DNA from: JAFGBM01 sp964564915
GTDB taxonomy: Bacteria; Actinomycetota; Actinomycetes; Actinomycetales; Demequinaceae
Reading direction: 5' to 3'
Length of the DNA stretch: 64,000 nucleotides
Assembly (NCBI GenBank): GCA_964564915.1
Contig: CAZMCU010000003.1
Coordinates: 1-64,000 of the forward strand
Below, one piece after another: positions 26,175 through 35,710 of the stretch; within the stretch, counting starts at the first letter, position 1, and every line of letters begins with the position of its first letter. The translations under genes and the position numbers were made by a program. Below the pieces are notes generated by a model that was given only the letters and a program-made list of their open reading frames with translations, was not told the DNA's origin and did not search any database.

Positions 26175-28142
26175 CTAGTTCTTCGCGGCATCCCGCGCCG
26201 CTGGTACGTAGTAGTCGTTCGTGTAGTCCCGAACCATCCTCGTGGCTTGGACCTTGGGGCCGAGGGTCTCAAGGGTGTGGCGCACGCGGGCCAGCCACCT
26301 CAACGGAAGACCAGAATCGGGATCGCGATCGTAGAAGAGCGGCACGACCTGCTTCTCGAGAATGTCGTAGAGGCTCGCCGCCTCGGCGTCGTCGCGCGCC
26401 TCCCCTTCCCCGACCCCATTCGCCGAGGGGATGTCCCAACCGTTCTCCCCGTCCGACCACTCGTCCCACCATCCGTCGCGAATGGACAGGTTGAGGGCAC
26501 CATTGAGAGCGGCCTTCATGCCGGACGTGCCACATGCCTCGTAGGGCCGTAAGGGGTTGTTGAGCCAGACATCGCAGCCGGGGAAGATCGTCGCCGCCAT
26601 GGCCATGTCGTAGTTGGGCAGGAACGCGACGCTCCCCCGAATCTCGGGATCGTCCGCAAAGGCGACGAACTCGCTGAGAAGCGCCTTCCCCCCCTTGTCG
26701 GCTGGATGAGCCTTGCCCGCCACGATGATCTGCACGCGACCCGCCGGGTGGTTAAGGAGGATGTCGCGCAAACGATCGGGTTCGCGAAGCATGAGGGTTA
26801 AGCGCTTGTACGTGGGCACCCGACGCGCGAAACCAATCGTGAGGACATCGGGATCCAGGGCCGTTTTCACCCACTCGAGGTCCTCGGTCGTGTGACCACG
26901 CTCCACGCCGGAAGCGACAAGCCTCGCGCGCGCGTCGTCGACCAGGGCCGCGCGCATCTCGCGCTTGGTCGCGTGAAGGTCCGCGGAGGACACCGCCTCA
27001 CCGAGCCACCCCTCGGGGGAGGTCGACGCTTGCGCGCCGAGCGAGACCATGCGCGGGTGAACCCACGTGGGTGAGTGGACGCCGTTGGTAATGGAGCCGA
27101 TCGGCACGTCCTTCGGCGCCACTCCCGGCCAGAGGGGTGCGAACATCTCGCGGGACACCACCCCGTGCAGTTTCGATACGGCGTTCGCTCGCGCCGCGAG
27201 CCGGAGTCCCATGTGCGCCATGTTGAACATCGCGGGGTCGCCGTCCTCCGCTTCCTCCTCCCCAAACGCCACGACCCGGTCCGCCCCGACGGCCTTCCAC
27301 GTCGCGGTCCCGAAATACTCCCGGATCGTTGTCGTCGCGAACCGATCGATCCCGGCGGGGACCGGCGTGTGGGTGGTGAAAACCGTTCCACAGCGGACGA
27401 CCATCAAGGCCGCGTCGATATCCACCCCAGCCTCCAATTGCTCGCGGAGACGTTCGACCCCCAGGAACCCCGCGTGGCCCTCGTTCATGTGGTACACGGA
27501 GGGCTCCTGTGCTCCGGTCAAGCGCGAGAACGCCCGGAGTGCGCGAATCCCGCCAACGCCCAAGAGGAGTTCCTGGCGGAGCCGTTCCTCGCCACGTCCG
27601 CCGTAGAGGCGCCCGGTCAGGGACCGCATCTCGGGTTCGTTGACCGGCACGTTCGAGTCAAGGAGGAGCAAGGGGATACGGCCGACCGCGGCGCGCCACA
27701 CCTGGGCGTGGAGCACGATGTCGTCGGGAAAATCGAGGACGATGTCCACGGGCGATCCGTCCGCTTCCCTCAACAGCTGAAGGGGGACGGTCGCGGGATC
27801 GAGGATGGGGTACGACTCCGTCTGATCTCCTGCGGCGTCGAGGCCCTGGCGGAAGTACCCCGCCCCATACAGGAGGCCGACACCGATGATCGGAACCCCG
27901 AGGTCGGAGGCGCTCTTGAGGTGATCCCCGGCTAGGATTCCCAGTCCGCCGGAGTACTGGGGCATCTCGGCGGTGATCCCGAACTCGGGGGAGAAGTAGG
28001 CGATCGCTCGGGGGCGGGTATCGCCCGGTCCGTCGGGGCCGTCGTACCACGTCGGGGACTCGGACGCCCATGCGGGGGCTTTCGTGGCGGGGTAAAGGGA
28101 GGCGAGGGGAGTCGCGGCGGCGGCTCGGCTGTTGGCGTTCAC
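26175..28142 (-). CDS. glgP: Alpha-glucan (glycogen/maltodextrin) phosphorylase, short form
   Basis: Releases glucose-1-phosphate from alpha-1,4-glucan ends. 655 residues, GT35 family. Visible motifs: AIAYFSPEFGI, YSGGLGILAGDHLKSASDLGVP, FHMNEGH-type YHMNEGHAGFLG, VGFARRVPTYKR and the PLP lysine K543 in GTSGMKAALNGALNLS. Typical actinobacterial GlgP is about 850 residues and starts with a DUF3417 domain of roughly 115 residues; here conserved sequence begins almost at the N-terminus and that domain is absent. The GTG at 28142 has TAGCCT 7 bases upstream. Divergent from glgE over 99 bases. Confidence 0.92.
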   Translation of the reverse strand: MNANSRAAAATPLASLYPATKAPAWASESPTWYDGPDGPGDTRPRAIAYFSPEFGITAEMPQYSGGLGILAGDHLKSASDLGVPIIGVGLLYGAGYFRQGLDAAGDQTESYPILDPATVPLQLLREADGSPVDIVLDFPDDIVLHAQVWRAAVGRIPLLLLDSNVPVNEPEMRSLTGRLYGGRGEERLRQELLLGVGGIRALRAFSRLTGAQEPSVYHMNEGHAGFLGVERLREQLEAGVDIDAALMVVRCGTVFTTHTPVPAGIDRFATTTIREYFGTATWKAVGADRVVAFGEEEAEDGDPAMFNMAHMGLRLAARANAVSKLHGVVSREMFAPLWPGVAPKDVPIGSITNGVHSPTWVHPRMVSLGAQASTSPEGWLGEAVSSADLHATKREMRAALVDDARARLVASGVERGHTTEDLEWVKTALDPDVLTIGFARRVPTYKRLTLMLREPDRLRDILLNHPAGRVQIIVAGKAHPADKGGKALLSEFVAFADDPEIRGSVAFLPNYDMAMAATIFPGCDVWLNNPLRPYEACGTSGMKAALNGALNLSIRDGWWDEWSDGENGWDIPSANGVGEGEARDDAEAASLYDILEKQVVPLFYDRDPDSGLPLRWLARVRHTLETLGPKVQATRMVRDYTNDYYVPAARDAAKN

Positions 28143-28149
28143 GTGTTCG

Positions 28150-28155
28150 AGGCTA
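28150..28155 (-). promoter_or_regulatory. Putative -10 box of glgP
   Basis: TAGCCT on the minus strand, 7 bases before the GTG start of glgP; supports the short N-terminus. Confidence 0.4.
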
Positions 28156-28229
28156 CCCGCGTCGCGCCGGGGTTCGTGACGTTCGTCGCACCACCGCCCT
28201 CCCGCTACCGGTCGTGGCTCCGGGCCGGG

Positions 28230-28235
28230 TAGGTT
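28230..28235 (+). promoter_or_regulatory. Putative -10 box of glgE-glgB
   Basis: TAGGTT, 6 bases before the ATG of glgE; fits leaderless transcription of the operon. Confidence 0.4.
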
Positions 28236-28241
28236 CATGAC

Positions 28242-30266
28242 ATGGCATCCGCCCCTGGGCCGTCCGTCGGCCGTATCCCCGTCGTCGCGGTCATGCCATC
28301 TCTTGAGGAGGGACGCTGGCCGGCGAAGGCGGTGGTCGGGGAGGCCATGCCCATCGTCGCCACGGTCTTCCGGGAGGGGCACGACGCCGTTGGCGCGACG
28401 GCCGTCGTCACCGGCCCGAAGGGGTCGCCGATCGTGCTCCCCATGACGTGCGTCAACAAGGGTTTGCGTGAGTACCGCGCGCTCGTCACCCCGCGCATGG
28501 AGGGCGACTACACCTTCCGGGTCGAGGGTTGGTCCGACCCGGTGACGACGTGGGAACACGTCGCCGCCACCAAACTGCACGCGGGGCAGGACGTCGCACT
28601 GGTCCTCGCGGACGGGATCGCGGTTCTCGAGCGAGCCCTGACGGAGGTCAAGCGAAGCGCCTCGAAGCGTCGCACCCTTACGGGGGCCCTCGACGCCCTT
28701 CGAGCCGAGACCGACGATCCCGAAACGCGGTTCGCCCGTGCGATGTCGAAGGAGGTTCGAGCGGTCCTCGCGGAGACCCCGCTGCGCGACTGGGTGACGG
28801 CTTCGCGGGAATACCCGCTACGCGTGGATCGCGAACGCGCGCTCGTCAGCGCGTGGTACGAGATGTTCCCGCGATCGGAAGGGGCGAAGTACAGCGCCGT
28901 CAAGAAGCGATGGAAATCGGGGACGTTCGCAACGGCCTCGAAGCGTCTCCCCGCGATCGCGAAGATGGGGTTCGACATCGTGTACCTCACGCCGATCCAT
29001 CCCATCGGCACCTCGTTCCGCAAGGGACGCAACAACGCGCTCGAGTCGAACCCGACCGACCCCGGAAGCCCCTACGCGATCGGCTCGCCCGAGGGAGGTC
29101 ATGATGCCATTCACCCCGACCTGGGGACGATGGAGGATTTCCGCGCGTTTGTCGCTTCGGCACGGAGGCTCGGCCTTGAGGTTGCCCTTGACCTTGCCCT
29201 CCAATGCTCTCCCGATCACCCGTGGGTCACGGAACACCCGGAGTGGTTCACCACAAAGCTCGATGGGAGCATCGCGTACGCGGAGAACCCCCCCAAGAAG
29301 TACCACGACATCTACCCTCTCAACTTCGACAACGACCCGGAGGGTATCTACCGGGAAATCCGGCGTGTGCTCGACGTCTGGATGGGAGCCGGGGTCACGG
29401 CCTTCCGGGTGGACAACCCTCACACCAAGCCCCTGACGTTCTGGGAACGTCTGCTCGCCGACGTGCGTCGTGACCACCCCGACGTCATCTTCTTGAGCGA
29501 GGCGTTTACGAACCCGCCCATGATGCACACGCTGGCGAAGATCGGCTTCCACCAGTCGTACACGTACTTCACGTGGCGCCAGACAGCCGAGGAGCTAGGC
29601 GCGTACCTCGTCGAACTTTCCGACGAGTCCTCCTCCTTCATGCGTCCCAACTTCTGGCCGACCACCCATGACATCCTCACCCCCGACATGCAAGACGGCG
29701 GCGCCCCCCTGTTCCAGGCGCGAGCGGTCGTCGCGGCGACGGGCTCCCCGTCGTGGGGGATTTACTCCGGGTACGAGTTCGCGGAATGCGTCGCGCGGCC
29801 CGGGGCCGAGGAGCAGATCGACAACGAGAAGTACGAGTTCCGCCCCCGTCCATGGGCCAAGGCCAACAAACGGGGAATCGCGCCCCTTCTGGCGCAGTTG
29901 AACGCGATCCGACGCGACCACCCCGCCCTCCAGCGACTGCGCGGTCTCGCGATTCACCGTGCGGACAACCCCGCGATTCTGTGCTTCTCACGTCACCTCG
30001 ACGCGGACGAGTCCCCCACCGGCCTCGAGGACACGATCATCGTCGTCGCGAGCCTCGACCCGTCGGCGACGCAAGAATCGATCATCCACCTCAACCCGCT
30101 CGTCCTCGGGCTTCCGGACGTCAAGCGCGTCCCCGTCGTCGACCTGCTGACGGGGACGGAACTCCAGTGGGGCCCGACCTGCCGCGTGACCCTCGGACCC
30201 AAGACGGGCATGGCTTACGTCGCCGCACTCCAGCGCAACGTGACCGCCGGAGGTGCCCGTGGCTAA
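28242..30266 (+). CDS. glgE: Alpha-1,4-glucan:maltose-1-phosphate maltosyltransferase
   Basis: Transfers maltose from maltose-1-phosphate to the end of an alpha-1,4-glucan. 674 residues, GH13 subfamily 3: N-terminal beta and helical domains (about 1-210), then a barrel with VYLTPIHPIG, NPTDPGSPYAIGSPEGGHDAIHPDLGT, nucleophile D391 (FRVDNPHTKP) and acid/base E420 (FLSEAFTNPPM), then a C-terminal beta domain. These motifs separate GlgE from ordinary amylases. The stop codon lies inside the first codons of glgB, so the two are co-translated. Confidence 0.95.
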   Translation: MASAPGPSVGRIPVVAVMPSLEEGRWPAKAVVGEAMPIVATVFREGHDAVGATAVVTGPKGSPIVLPMTCVNKGLREYRALVTPRMEGDYTFRVEGWSDPVTTWEHVAATKLHAGQDVALVLADGIAVLERALTEVKRSASKRRTLTGALDALRAETDDPETRFARAMSKEVRAVLAETPLRDWVTASREYPLRVDRERALVSAWYEMFPRSEGAKYSAVKKRWKSGTFATASKRLPAIAKMGFDIVYLTPIHPIGTSFRKGRNNALESNPTDPGSPYAIGSPEGGHDAIHPDLGTMEDFRAFVASARRLGLEVALDLALQCSPDHPWVTEHPEWFTTKLDGSIAYAENPPKKYHDIYPLNFDNDPEGIYREIRRVLDVWMGAGVTAFRVDNPHTKPLTFWERLLADVRRDHPDVIFLSEAFTNPPMMHTLAKIGFHQSYTYFTWRQTAEELGAYLVELSDESSSFMRPNFWPTTHDILTPDMQDGGAPLFQARAVVAATGSPSWGIYSGYEFAECVARPGAEEQIDNEKYEFRPRPWAKANKRGIAPLLAQLNAIRRDHPALQRLRGLAIHRADNPAILCFSRHLDADESPTGLEDTIIVVASLDPSATQESIIHLNPLVLGLPDVKRVPVVDLLTGTELQWGPTCRVTLGPKTGMAYVAALQRNVTAGGARG

Positions 30267-32451
30267 CAGCATCGATCCGGGCCTCCTCTCCGAGGTTGCC
30301 TCCGGGCTTCACGACCAACCCCATGACATCCTCGGCGCCCACGTGGAAGCGGATGGAGTCGTGGTGCGGGTCCTCCGTCCCCACGCGTCCTCCGTTTCCA
30401 TCATGACCCTCGACGGCACCTTCCCGGCGAAGCGCGATGCGAGCGGAATCTGGATGGCGTGCGTCCCCGGCGACGACGCACCCGATTACCGTGTCGTCGT
30501 CACGTATCCGTCGGAGGGCGATGATTCCACCCCCGTCACGGAGGATGACCCCTATCGCTTCCTTCCCAGCCTGGGGGACCTCGATCGCCACCTCATCATG
30601 GAGGGACGACACGAGAGGCTCTGGGAGGTTCTCGGCGCGAACGTCAAGCACTACCCCTCGGTCTTGGGCGAGGTGGATGGCACCGCCTTCGCGGTGTGGG
30701 CACCCAACGCGCGCATCGTTCGTGTTGTCGGTGACTTCAACCACTGGCAAGGTGTCGGCCACACCATGCGTGCCCTCGGCTCCACGGGGTTGTGGGAACT
30801 CTTCATCCCCGGCGTCGTCGCGGGAGAGAGATACAAATTCGACGTCCTCGGTCGTGACGGGCACTGGCAATTGAAGGCCGATCCGATGGCGAAGGCCACG
30901 GAGGTGCCGTCACAGACGGCCTCCGTCGTCGCGGAGTCCACCCACACGTGGGAAGACGACGCGTGGATGGAAGCGCGCGAATCCCGGCACCCGGAGAGCG
31001 AAGCGATGAGCGTGTACGAGGTCCACCTCGGCTCGTGGAAACAGGGACTCTCCTATCGGGATCTCGCGGACGAACTCATCCCCTACGTGGCGGAGACGGG
31101 ATTCACCCACGTCGAGTTCATGCCCGTCACGGAGCACCCGTTCCCTCCCTCGTGGGGGTACCAGGTCACCTCCTACTACGCCCCCACGGCCCGCTTCGGT
31201 GGACCCGACGATTTCCGCTACCTCGTCGATCGCCTGCACCAGGCGGGCATCGGCGTACTTCTCGACTGGGTCCCCGGGCACTTCCCCAAGGACGAGTGGG
31301 CGCTCGCTCGTTTCGATGGGACGCCCCTGTACGAGCATCCCGACCCGCTACGCGGCGAACAACCGGACTGGGGAACCCTCGTGTTCGACTTCGCCCGCCC
31401 CGAGGTACGCAACTTCCTCGTCGCGAGCGCGGTCTTCTGGCTCAAGGAGTACCACGCGGACGGATTGCGCGTTGACGCCGTCGCCTCGATGCTCTACCTC
31501 GACTACTCCCGCAAGGCGGGCCAGTGGCGCCCCAACATCCATGGAGGACGCGAGAACCTCGACGCGGTTGCCTTCCTCGAAGAAGCGACGTCCACAACCG
31601 CGCGGTTGTGCCCCGGCACGATCATGGTCGCGGAGGAATCTACGGCATGGCCGGGGGTGACGACTCCGAGGAGCGCGGGCGGACTCGGGTTCTCCTTCAA
31701 ATGGAACATGGGGTGGATGAACGACACCCTGAAATACCTCGCGGAACAACCCGAACACCGTAGCCACCACCACGCGCTCGTGACGTTCTCCATGATGTAC
31801 GCCTTCTCCGAACACTTCCTGTTGCCCTTGAGCCACGACGAGGTGGTCCACGGGAAGGGATCCCTGTGGACGAGGATGCCGGGGGACGAGTGGCAGAAGG
31901 CCGCCGGCGTTCGGGCGCTTCTCACGTACCAATGGACGCACCCCGGAAAGAAGTTGCTCTTCATGGGCGGGGAGTTCGCCCAGATTCGCGAGTGGGCGGA
32001 GGACCGTTCCCTCGATTGGGACATTCTCGACAAGCCTTTCCACGGTGGCGTGCACCTCTTGGTCCGCGACCTCAACGCGCTGTACCACTCCACCCCCGCG
32101 TTATGGGAACTCGATTCCGATCCCGCTGGCTTCGAGTGGATCGATTCGGAGGACGCGGCTCATTGCGTTCTCGCCTACCTGCGCAAGGACCGCGATGGGC
32201 ACCCGCTCGCAGTCGCGTGCAACTTCTCGACCGATGCGCACGAGGACTACCGGTTGGGGTTTCCCTCCGCCGGGCCGTGGGACGAAATCCTCAACTCGGA
32301 TTCGGAGTTCTACGGAGGATCGGGGGTGGGCAACCTCGGACGGGTGATCGCGGACGAGATACCCCAAGGACGGTGGGCGAACTCCGCCTCGGTCCGAGTC
32401 CCCCCACTCGGGGCCGTGATCTTCCGACCAGCCGACGAGGAGTCTCCTTAA
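30259..32451 (+). CDS. glgB: 1,4-alpha-glucan branching enzyme
   Basis: Introduces alpha-1,6 branches into alpha-glucan. About 730 residues: N1 domain (1-105), CBM48 (about 110-220), GH13 catalytic domain with GVLLDWVPGHF, nucleophile D406 (GLRVDAVASML), acid/base E459 (MVAEEST) and LPLSHDEVVHGK, and a C-terminal beta domain. I prefer GTG 30259 because GGAGG lies 5 bases upstream; GTG 30253 is the alternative. Overlaps the end of glgE. Confidence 0.95.
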   Translation: MANSIDPGLLSEVASGLHDQPHDILGAHVEADGVVVRVLRPHASSVSIMTLDGTFPAKRDASGIWMACVPGDDAPDYRVVVTYPSEGDDSTPVTEDDPYRFLPSLGDLDRHLIMEGRHERLWEVLGANVKHYPSVLGEVDGTAFAVWAPNARIVRVVGDFNHWQGVGHTMRALGSTGLWELFIPGVVAGERYKFDVLGRDGHWQLKADPMAKATEVPSQTASVVAESTHTWEDDAWMEARESRHPESEAMSVYEVHLGSWKQGLSYRDLADELIPYVAETGFTHVEFMPVTEHPFPPSWGYQVTSYYAPTARFGGPDDFRYLVDRLHQAGIGVLLDWVPGHFPKDEWALARFDGTPLYEHPDPLRGEQPDWGTLVFDFARPEVRNFLVASAVFWLKEYHADGLRVDAVASMLYLDYSRKAGQWRPNIHGGRENLDAVAFLEEATSTTARLCPGTIMVAEESTAWPGVTTPRSAGGLGFSFKWNMGWMNDTLKYLAEQPEHRSHHHALVTFSMMYAFSEHFLLPLSHDEVVHGKGSLWTRMPGDEWQKAAGVRALLTYQWTHPGKKLLFMGGEFAQIREWAEDRSLDWDILDKPFHGGVHLLVRDLNALYHSTPALWELDSDPAGFEWIDSEDAAHCVLAYLRKDRDGHPLAVACNFSTDAHEDYRLGFPSAGPWDEILNSDSEFYGGSGVGNLGRVIADEIPQGRWANSASVRVPPLGAVIFRPADEESP

Positions 32452-33452
32452 CTCGTTGCGACCGACACCAGGTTGTGATCCGCCGCGACGACCGTCGGCA
32501 GCAGGCCCGAGCCCGCGGCTCCGATCCGCAAGACGACGAGATCCTCGTATCGATGAACCACCCTCGCCTTCAGGGTTTCTTGAAGGAGGGCCTTGTCCGA
32601 GGCAGGGAGGGAGAGTTGCGCGCCGGGAACGTTGAAGTCCGACACCACGTCAAGGGGCAAGAAGACGAGCGCTCCCCCCTCGGCATCGGCGAGGACGAAC
32701 GCCTCGTCGATGCGGGCCGTTACGGTGTCGCCGTAGGTCCCGCTGCGGGGAGCCGCGCTCGCGGCGAGGGCGGTGCGCGCCTCGAACATCCTTTGGCGAT
32801 ACGGGTCGGGGGCGAACGCTTCCTCCAACTCGCTCGAGGCTCCCGCGTTCAGAAGCGCGACGTAGTCCTCGATCGCCTGCTCCGGTGTCAAGGTGAATCC
32901 CGGGGTGTCGAGCGAGAGTTGGTCGGCGCCCGTCGACTGGCCCGGCATCGCCGGGAGGACGCCTCCGGGGACCATGTGAGCCCACCATCGAAGCTGGTAC
33001 TCGGATTGGACGTCGTCCTGGACCCATTCGAGCACCACCGGTGTGTGGGCGGCGTCGGCGGCTTCCGCGACGGTCGCCATCACGCGTGGCCACGTTGCCG
33101 AACCCGTCGTGTACGTGGCGAGCATGGTCTCGGAGATGACCTCCGGGGCGGCTCCCCCGTTGGCCGCAACGATGTATTCCGTCGCCCTTGTTGTCGCGGC
33201 GGAACCGGACACCCGCTCCCCCAACAGGCTGGGGTCTTTCGCCCCATCGGCTGCGGCGAGTTCGCTCATGGTCTCGGATACGATCCGGTCGGATTGAGCC
33301 GGGACGACGGCCCCCGGGGCGTCGAGCGTGGGTGCGTCTGGCGTTGAGGGAACGGGGGGCATGCAGGCGGCGAGGGAGAGCGCGGCAAGGGCGGCGGCCG
33401 CGGCTCGCACGACTCGCGCGGGTCGTGCGGCACGCATCGGCGTGAGCGTCAT
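32448..33452 (-). CDS. Putative lipoprotein of unknown function
   Basis: 334 residues with a signal peptide ending in the lipobox LAAC (lipidated C30). The mature protein repeats an actinobacterial pattern: a helical stretch with LLGERVSGSAATTRATEYIVAA, then a beta region and a final TLKARVVHRYEDLVVLRI. I recall similar lipoproteins grouped under a DUF but cannot verify the number. ATG 33452 overlaps the stop of the upstream membrane-protein gene (ATGA), so the two are translationally coupled. Its stop overlaps that of convergent glgB. Confidence 0.72.
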   Translation of the reverse strand: MTLTPMRAARPARVVRAAAAALAALSLAACMPPVPSTPDAPTLDAPGAVVPAQSDRIVSETMSELAAADGAKDPSLLGERVSGSAATTRATEYIVAANGGAAPEVISETMLATYTTGSATWPRVMATVAEAADAAHTPVVLEWVQDDVQSEYQLRWWAHMVPGGVLPAMPGQSTGADQLSLDTPGFTLTPEQAIEDYVALLNAGASSELEEAFAPDPYRQRMFEARTALAASAAPRSGTYGDTVTARIDEAFVLADAEGGALVFLPLDVVSDFNVPGAQLSLPASDKALLQETLKARVVHRYEDLVVLRIGAAGSGLLPTVVAADHNLVSVATS

Positions 33453-34141
33453 GGCTTCTTCGCCTTCCGCTTGGGCTGGGCATCCACCTTGGCCTTCTTC
33501 GCCTCGCTCGTCTTCTTCACGCTGTCGTGCCCCTTCCGTTCCCTCTCCCGCGTGGTAGGCAGCTGAGACTCGACGAGTCCGGCAGCGAGGATGACGAGTC
33601 CCACGACGATCAGGGAGAGCCCCCCGGCGATGACGGGCCACGCCCACCCATTGCCACGGTCGCGCGAGAGGGTGAGCGTGACGTCTCCCAGCGACGACCC
33701 GGATTCGGACACGAGGACGATCACCACGCCCGGTTCGACATCGGCGGGGTCGATCGTCGTCTCCCCCGTAGCGTGTCTCGAATCCCGCCACAGGTCGCCA
33801 TCGCCATCGGCGACGTAGCTCCCGCCAGCGTTAACGTCGTCGACCTGGACGTCGTCCCACGACACGAGACCCCTGACGACGCTCGTGTGATCATCCTCGG
33901 CCCACGCGAACACGTCGACCGGTCGTGCCGTCCGGACGTCGAACGCCCCCGGCGCCGTGACGGAAATCGACAGGAGTCCATCGAAGGCAACCACCTCGGG
34001 AGGGATGACCGCGATGGGTGCTTCAAGGTCTCCTACGGCGTTAACGGTTGCGGCGGGACGGAGCAGAATGGCGACTCCGCCGACGGCGCACAGAGCCAAT
34101 CCGGCAAGGCCAACAAGGGGTGCCAACCACTTTCGCTTCAC
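33449..34141 (-). CDS. Two-helix membrane protein of unknown function
   Basis: 230 residues: transmembrane helix at about 7-28, an extracytoplasmic beta-rich domain (about 35-150), a second helix (WPVIAGGLSLIVVGLVILAAGL) and a lysine-rich cytoplasmic tail of about 45 residues. The start is GTG at 34141 preceded by GGGAGGA. Coupled to the downstream lipoprotein gene, suggesting a two-component envelope complex. I do not recognise the family. Confidence 0.7.
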   Translation of the reverse strand: MKRKWLAPLVGLAGLALCAVGGVAILLRPAATVNAVGDLEAPIAVIPPEVVAFDGLLSISVTAPGAFDVRTARPVDVFAWAEDDHTSVVRGLVSWDDVQVDDVNAGGSYVADGDGDLWRDSRHATGETTIDPADVEPGVVIVLVSESGSSLGDVTLTLSRDRGNGWAWPVIAGGLSLIVVGLVILAAGLVESQLPTTRERERKGHDSVKKTSEAKKAKVDAQPKRKAKKP

Positions 34142-34260
34142 GTTCCTCCCTGGATCGGCTTTCTACTCTAGTGTCCCGCCGTCAGGGAGTCGCGTTGTGG
34201 TGTCCGCGCGTGCCCACTACCCTGGGAACGAGTGTTACCTGCCCTGCAGAAGGAGTGCCC

Positions 34261-35709
34261 ATGTCGGAACCGAATTCGCCGTTCCCGATCACGATGCGCG
34301 GTTACGACCGCGACGCCGTGGCGGCGTACCTCGGGCAGATGGAGGATCAGATCCGGGACGCGAGAGCGGAAGCCGACGCTGCCCGTCAGGAAGCCGAGCG
34401 CGTGCGTTCGGAACTCGATGCAGCTCAGGAGAGCCTCCGCGAGGCGGGCAAGCCGACGTACACCGGATTGGGAACCAGGGTCGAGCAACTCCTGCGTTCC
34501 GCGGAGGAGCAGTCGGCCGACGTGCTCGCCCGCGCCAACACACACTCGCAAGAAACGATCGCTCGTGCCAATCTCGCCGCGCAGCAACTCCGCGCTCGCG
34601 CGGACAACGAGGTCTCCGAGTTGCTGGCCCAGGCCAGACGGGAGGCGGATCTGCTCAAGACGTCGAGCGAGCGTGAGGCCGCCGCGCTGCGTGAGACGAC
34701 CCAGCAACAGGTCGACGAACTCCTGTCGACTACGAAGCGTGAGGTCGAGTCCACGCGTTCCGCCCTCGACGCCGAGGTCGCCGAGAAAAGGGCGACGCTG
34801 GAGCGAGAGGTCGCGTCCACGAGGGCGACCGCCGAGCGCGAGGCAACGGAACTCAGGGTCGCGACGCAACGAGAGGCCTCCGAACTGGAGGAGTCCTCCC
34901 GCGTCCAGGCTGACCGTCTTCTCGCCGAAGCGAAGGCGACGGCCGATCGCATGGTCGAGGAGGGCCGCGCCGAACGCGACAAGGCCCGTCAGGATGCGTT
35001 GCGGATCCGCGAGGACCTACAAGTCGAGTCGGCTCAGAAGAAGGAAGACACCGAACGCGTCCTCAAGGTGAGGTACGACGAGGCAAACGCGGAGTACGAG
35101 GCGCTGGTCTCCGACGCTCGCCAGCGGGCACACGAGGCCGAGGCCCGGATGCAAGCCGCGATCGAACGCGGGGAGGCTGCGCGATCCGAGGCCGAACGTC
35201 ATGCGGAAACCCTGCTGACCAACGCGCGAAAGAACGCCGACGAGATCATCGCGGAAGCCCGCGAGCACGCAGAGAAGATCATGAGCGAGGCCGTCAACGA
35301 TTCCGAGAGGGAGCGCGCCTCCGCGCAGCGCGAGGTTGCCGAACTCAACCGCCAGCGTGAATCGATCACGGCCTACCTCGATGAGTTGAGGGTGCTCCTG
35401 ACGACGGACCCGACCGCACGACCCGCCAACTCGCCGCTACCGGCCATGCTCGCGCCACTCGTCGCCTCGTCCCCGTCGTCCGACGCTGAGGCACCGGAGG
35501 CGAACCCCGATCTGAGCGCCGATCTGGTCAGCGCCCTAGGACTCGCCGAGGAGGCAGCCCGGTCCAAGCCGACCGACACCGCCGCCACGAACGTCGGGCT
35601 CGACGGACAACCGATCGACGACGCGCCGGAAACGGCGGAGGTCTTCGATGCGTTCGAGGAAATCGAGGAGACCAAGGCCCCCGCCGACGAAATCGAAGAC
35701 GTCGACTAG
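34261..35709 (+). CDS. DivIVA-like coiled-coil protein
   Basis: 482 residues. The N-terminus PFPITMRGYDRDAVAAYLGQMEDQI resembles the membrane-binding/dimerising module of DivIVA/Wag31 proteins. Residues about 25-380 are an almost continuous heptad-rich coiled coil, high in Ala, Glu and Arg. The last 100 residues are acidic and Pro/Ala-rich. Such proteins organise polar growth and cytoskeleton in actinobacteria (Scy/FilP-like size), but a precise role cannot be assigned. ATG 34261 has AGGAG at good spacing; an open frame upstream lacks the conserved start. One base separates its stop from the next gene. Confidence 0.78.
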   Translation: MSEPNSPFPITMRGYDRDAVAAYLGQMEDQIRDARAEADAARQEAERVRSELDAAQESLREAGKPTYTGLGTRVEQLLRSAEEQSADVLARANTHSQETIARANLAAQQLRARADNEVSELLAQARREADLLKTSSEREAAALRETTQQQVDELLSTTKREVESTRSALDAEVAEKRATLEREVASTRATAEREATELRVATQREASELEESSRVQADRLLAEAKATADRMVEEGRAERDKARQDALRIREDLQVESAQKKEDTERVLKVRYDEANAEYEALVSDARQRAHEAEARMQAAIERGEAARSEAERHAETLLTNARKNADEIIAEAREHAEKIMSEAVNDSERERASAQREVAELNRQRESITAYLDELRVLLTTDPTARPANSPLPAMLAPLVASSPSSDAEAPEANPDLSADLVSALGLAEEAARSKPTDTAATNVGLDGQPIDDAPETAEVFDAFEEIEETKAPADEIEDVD

Positions 35710-35710
35710 C

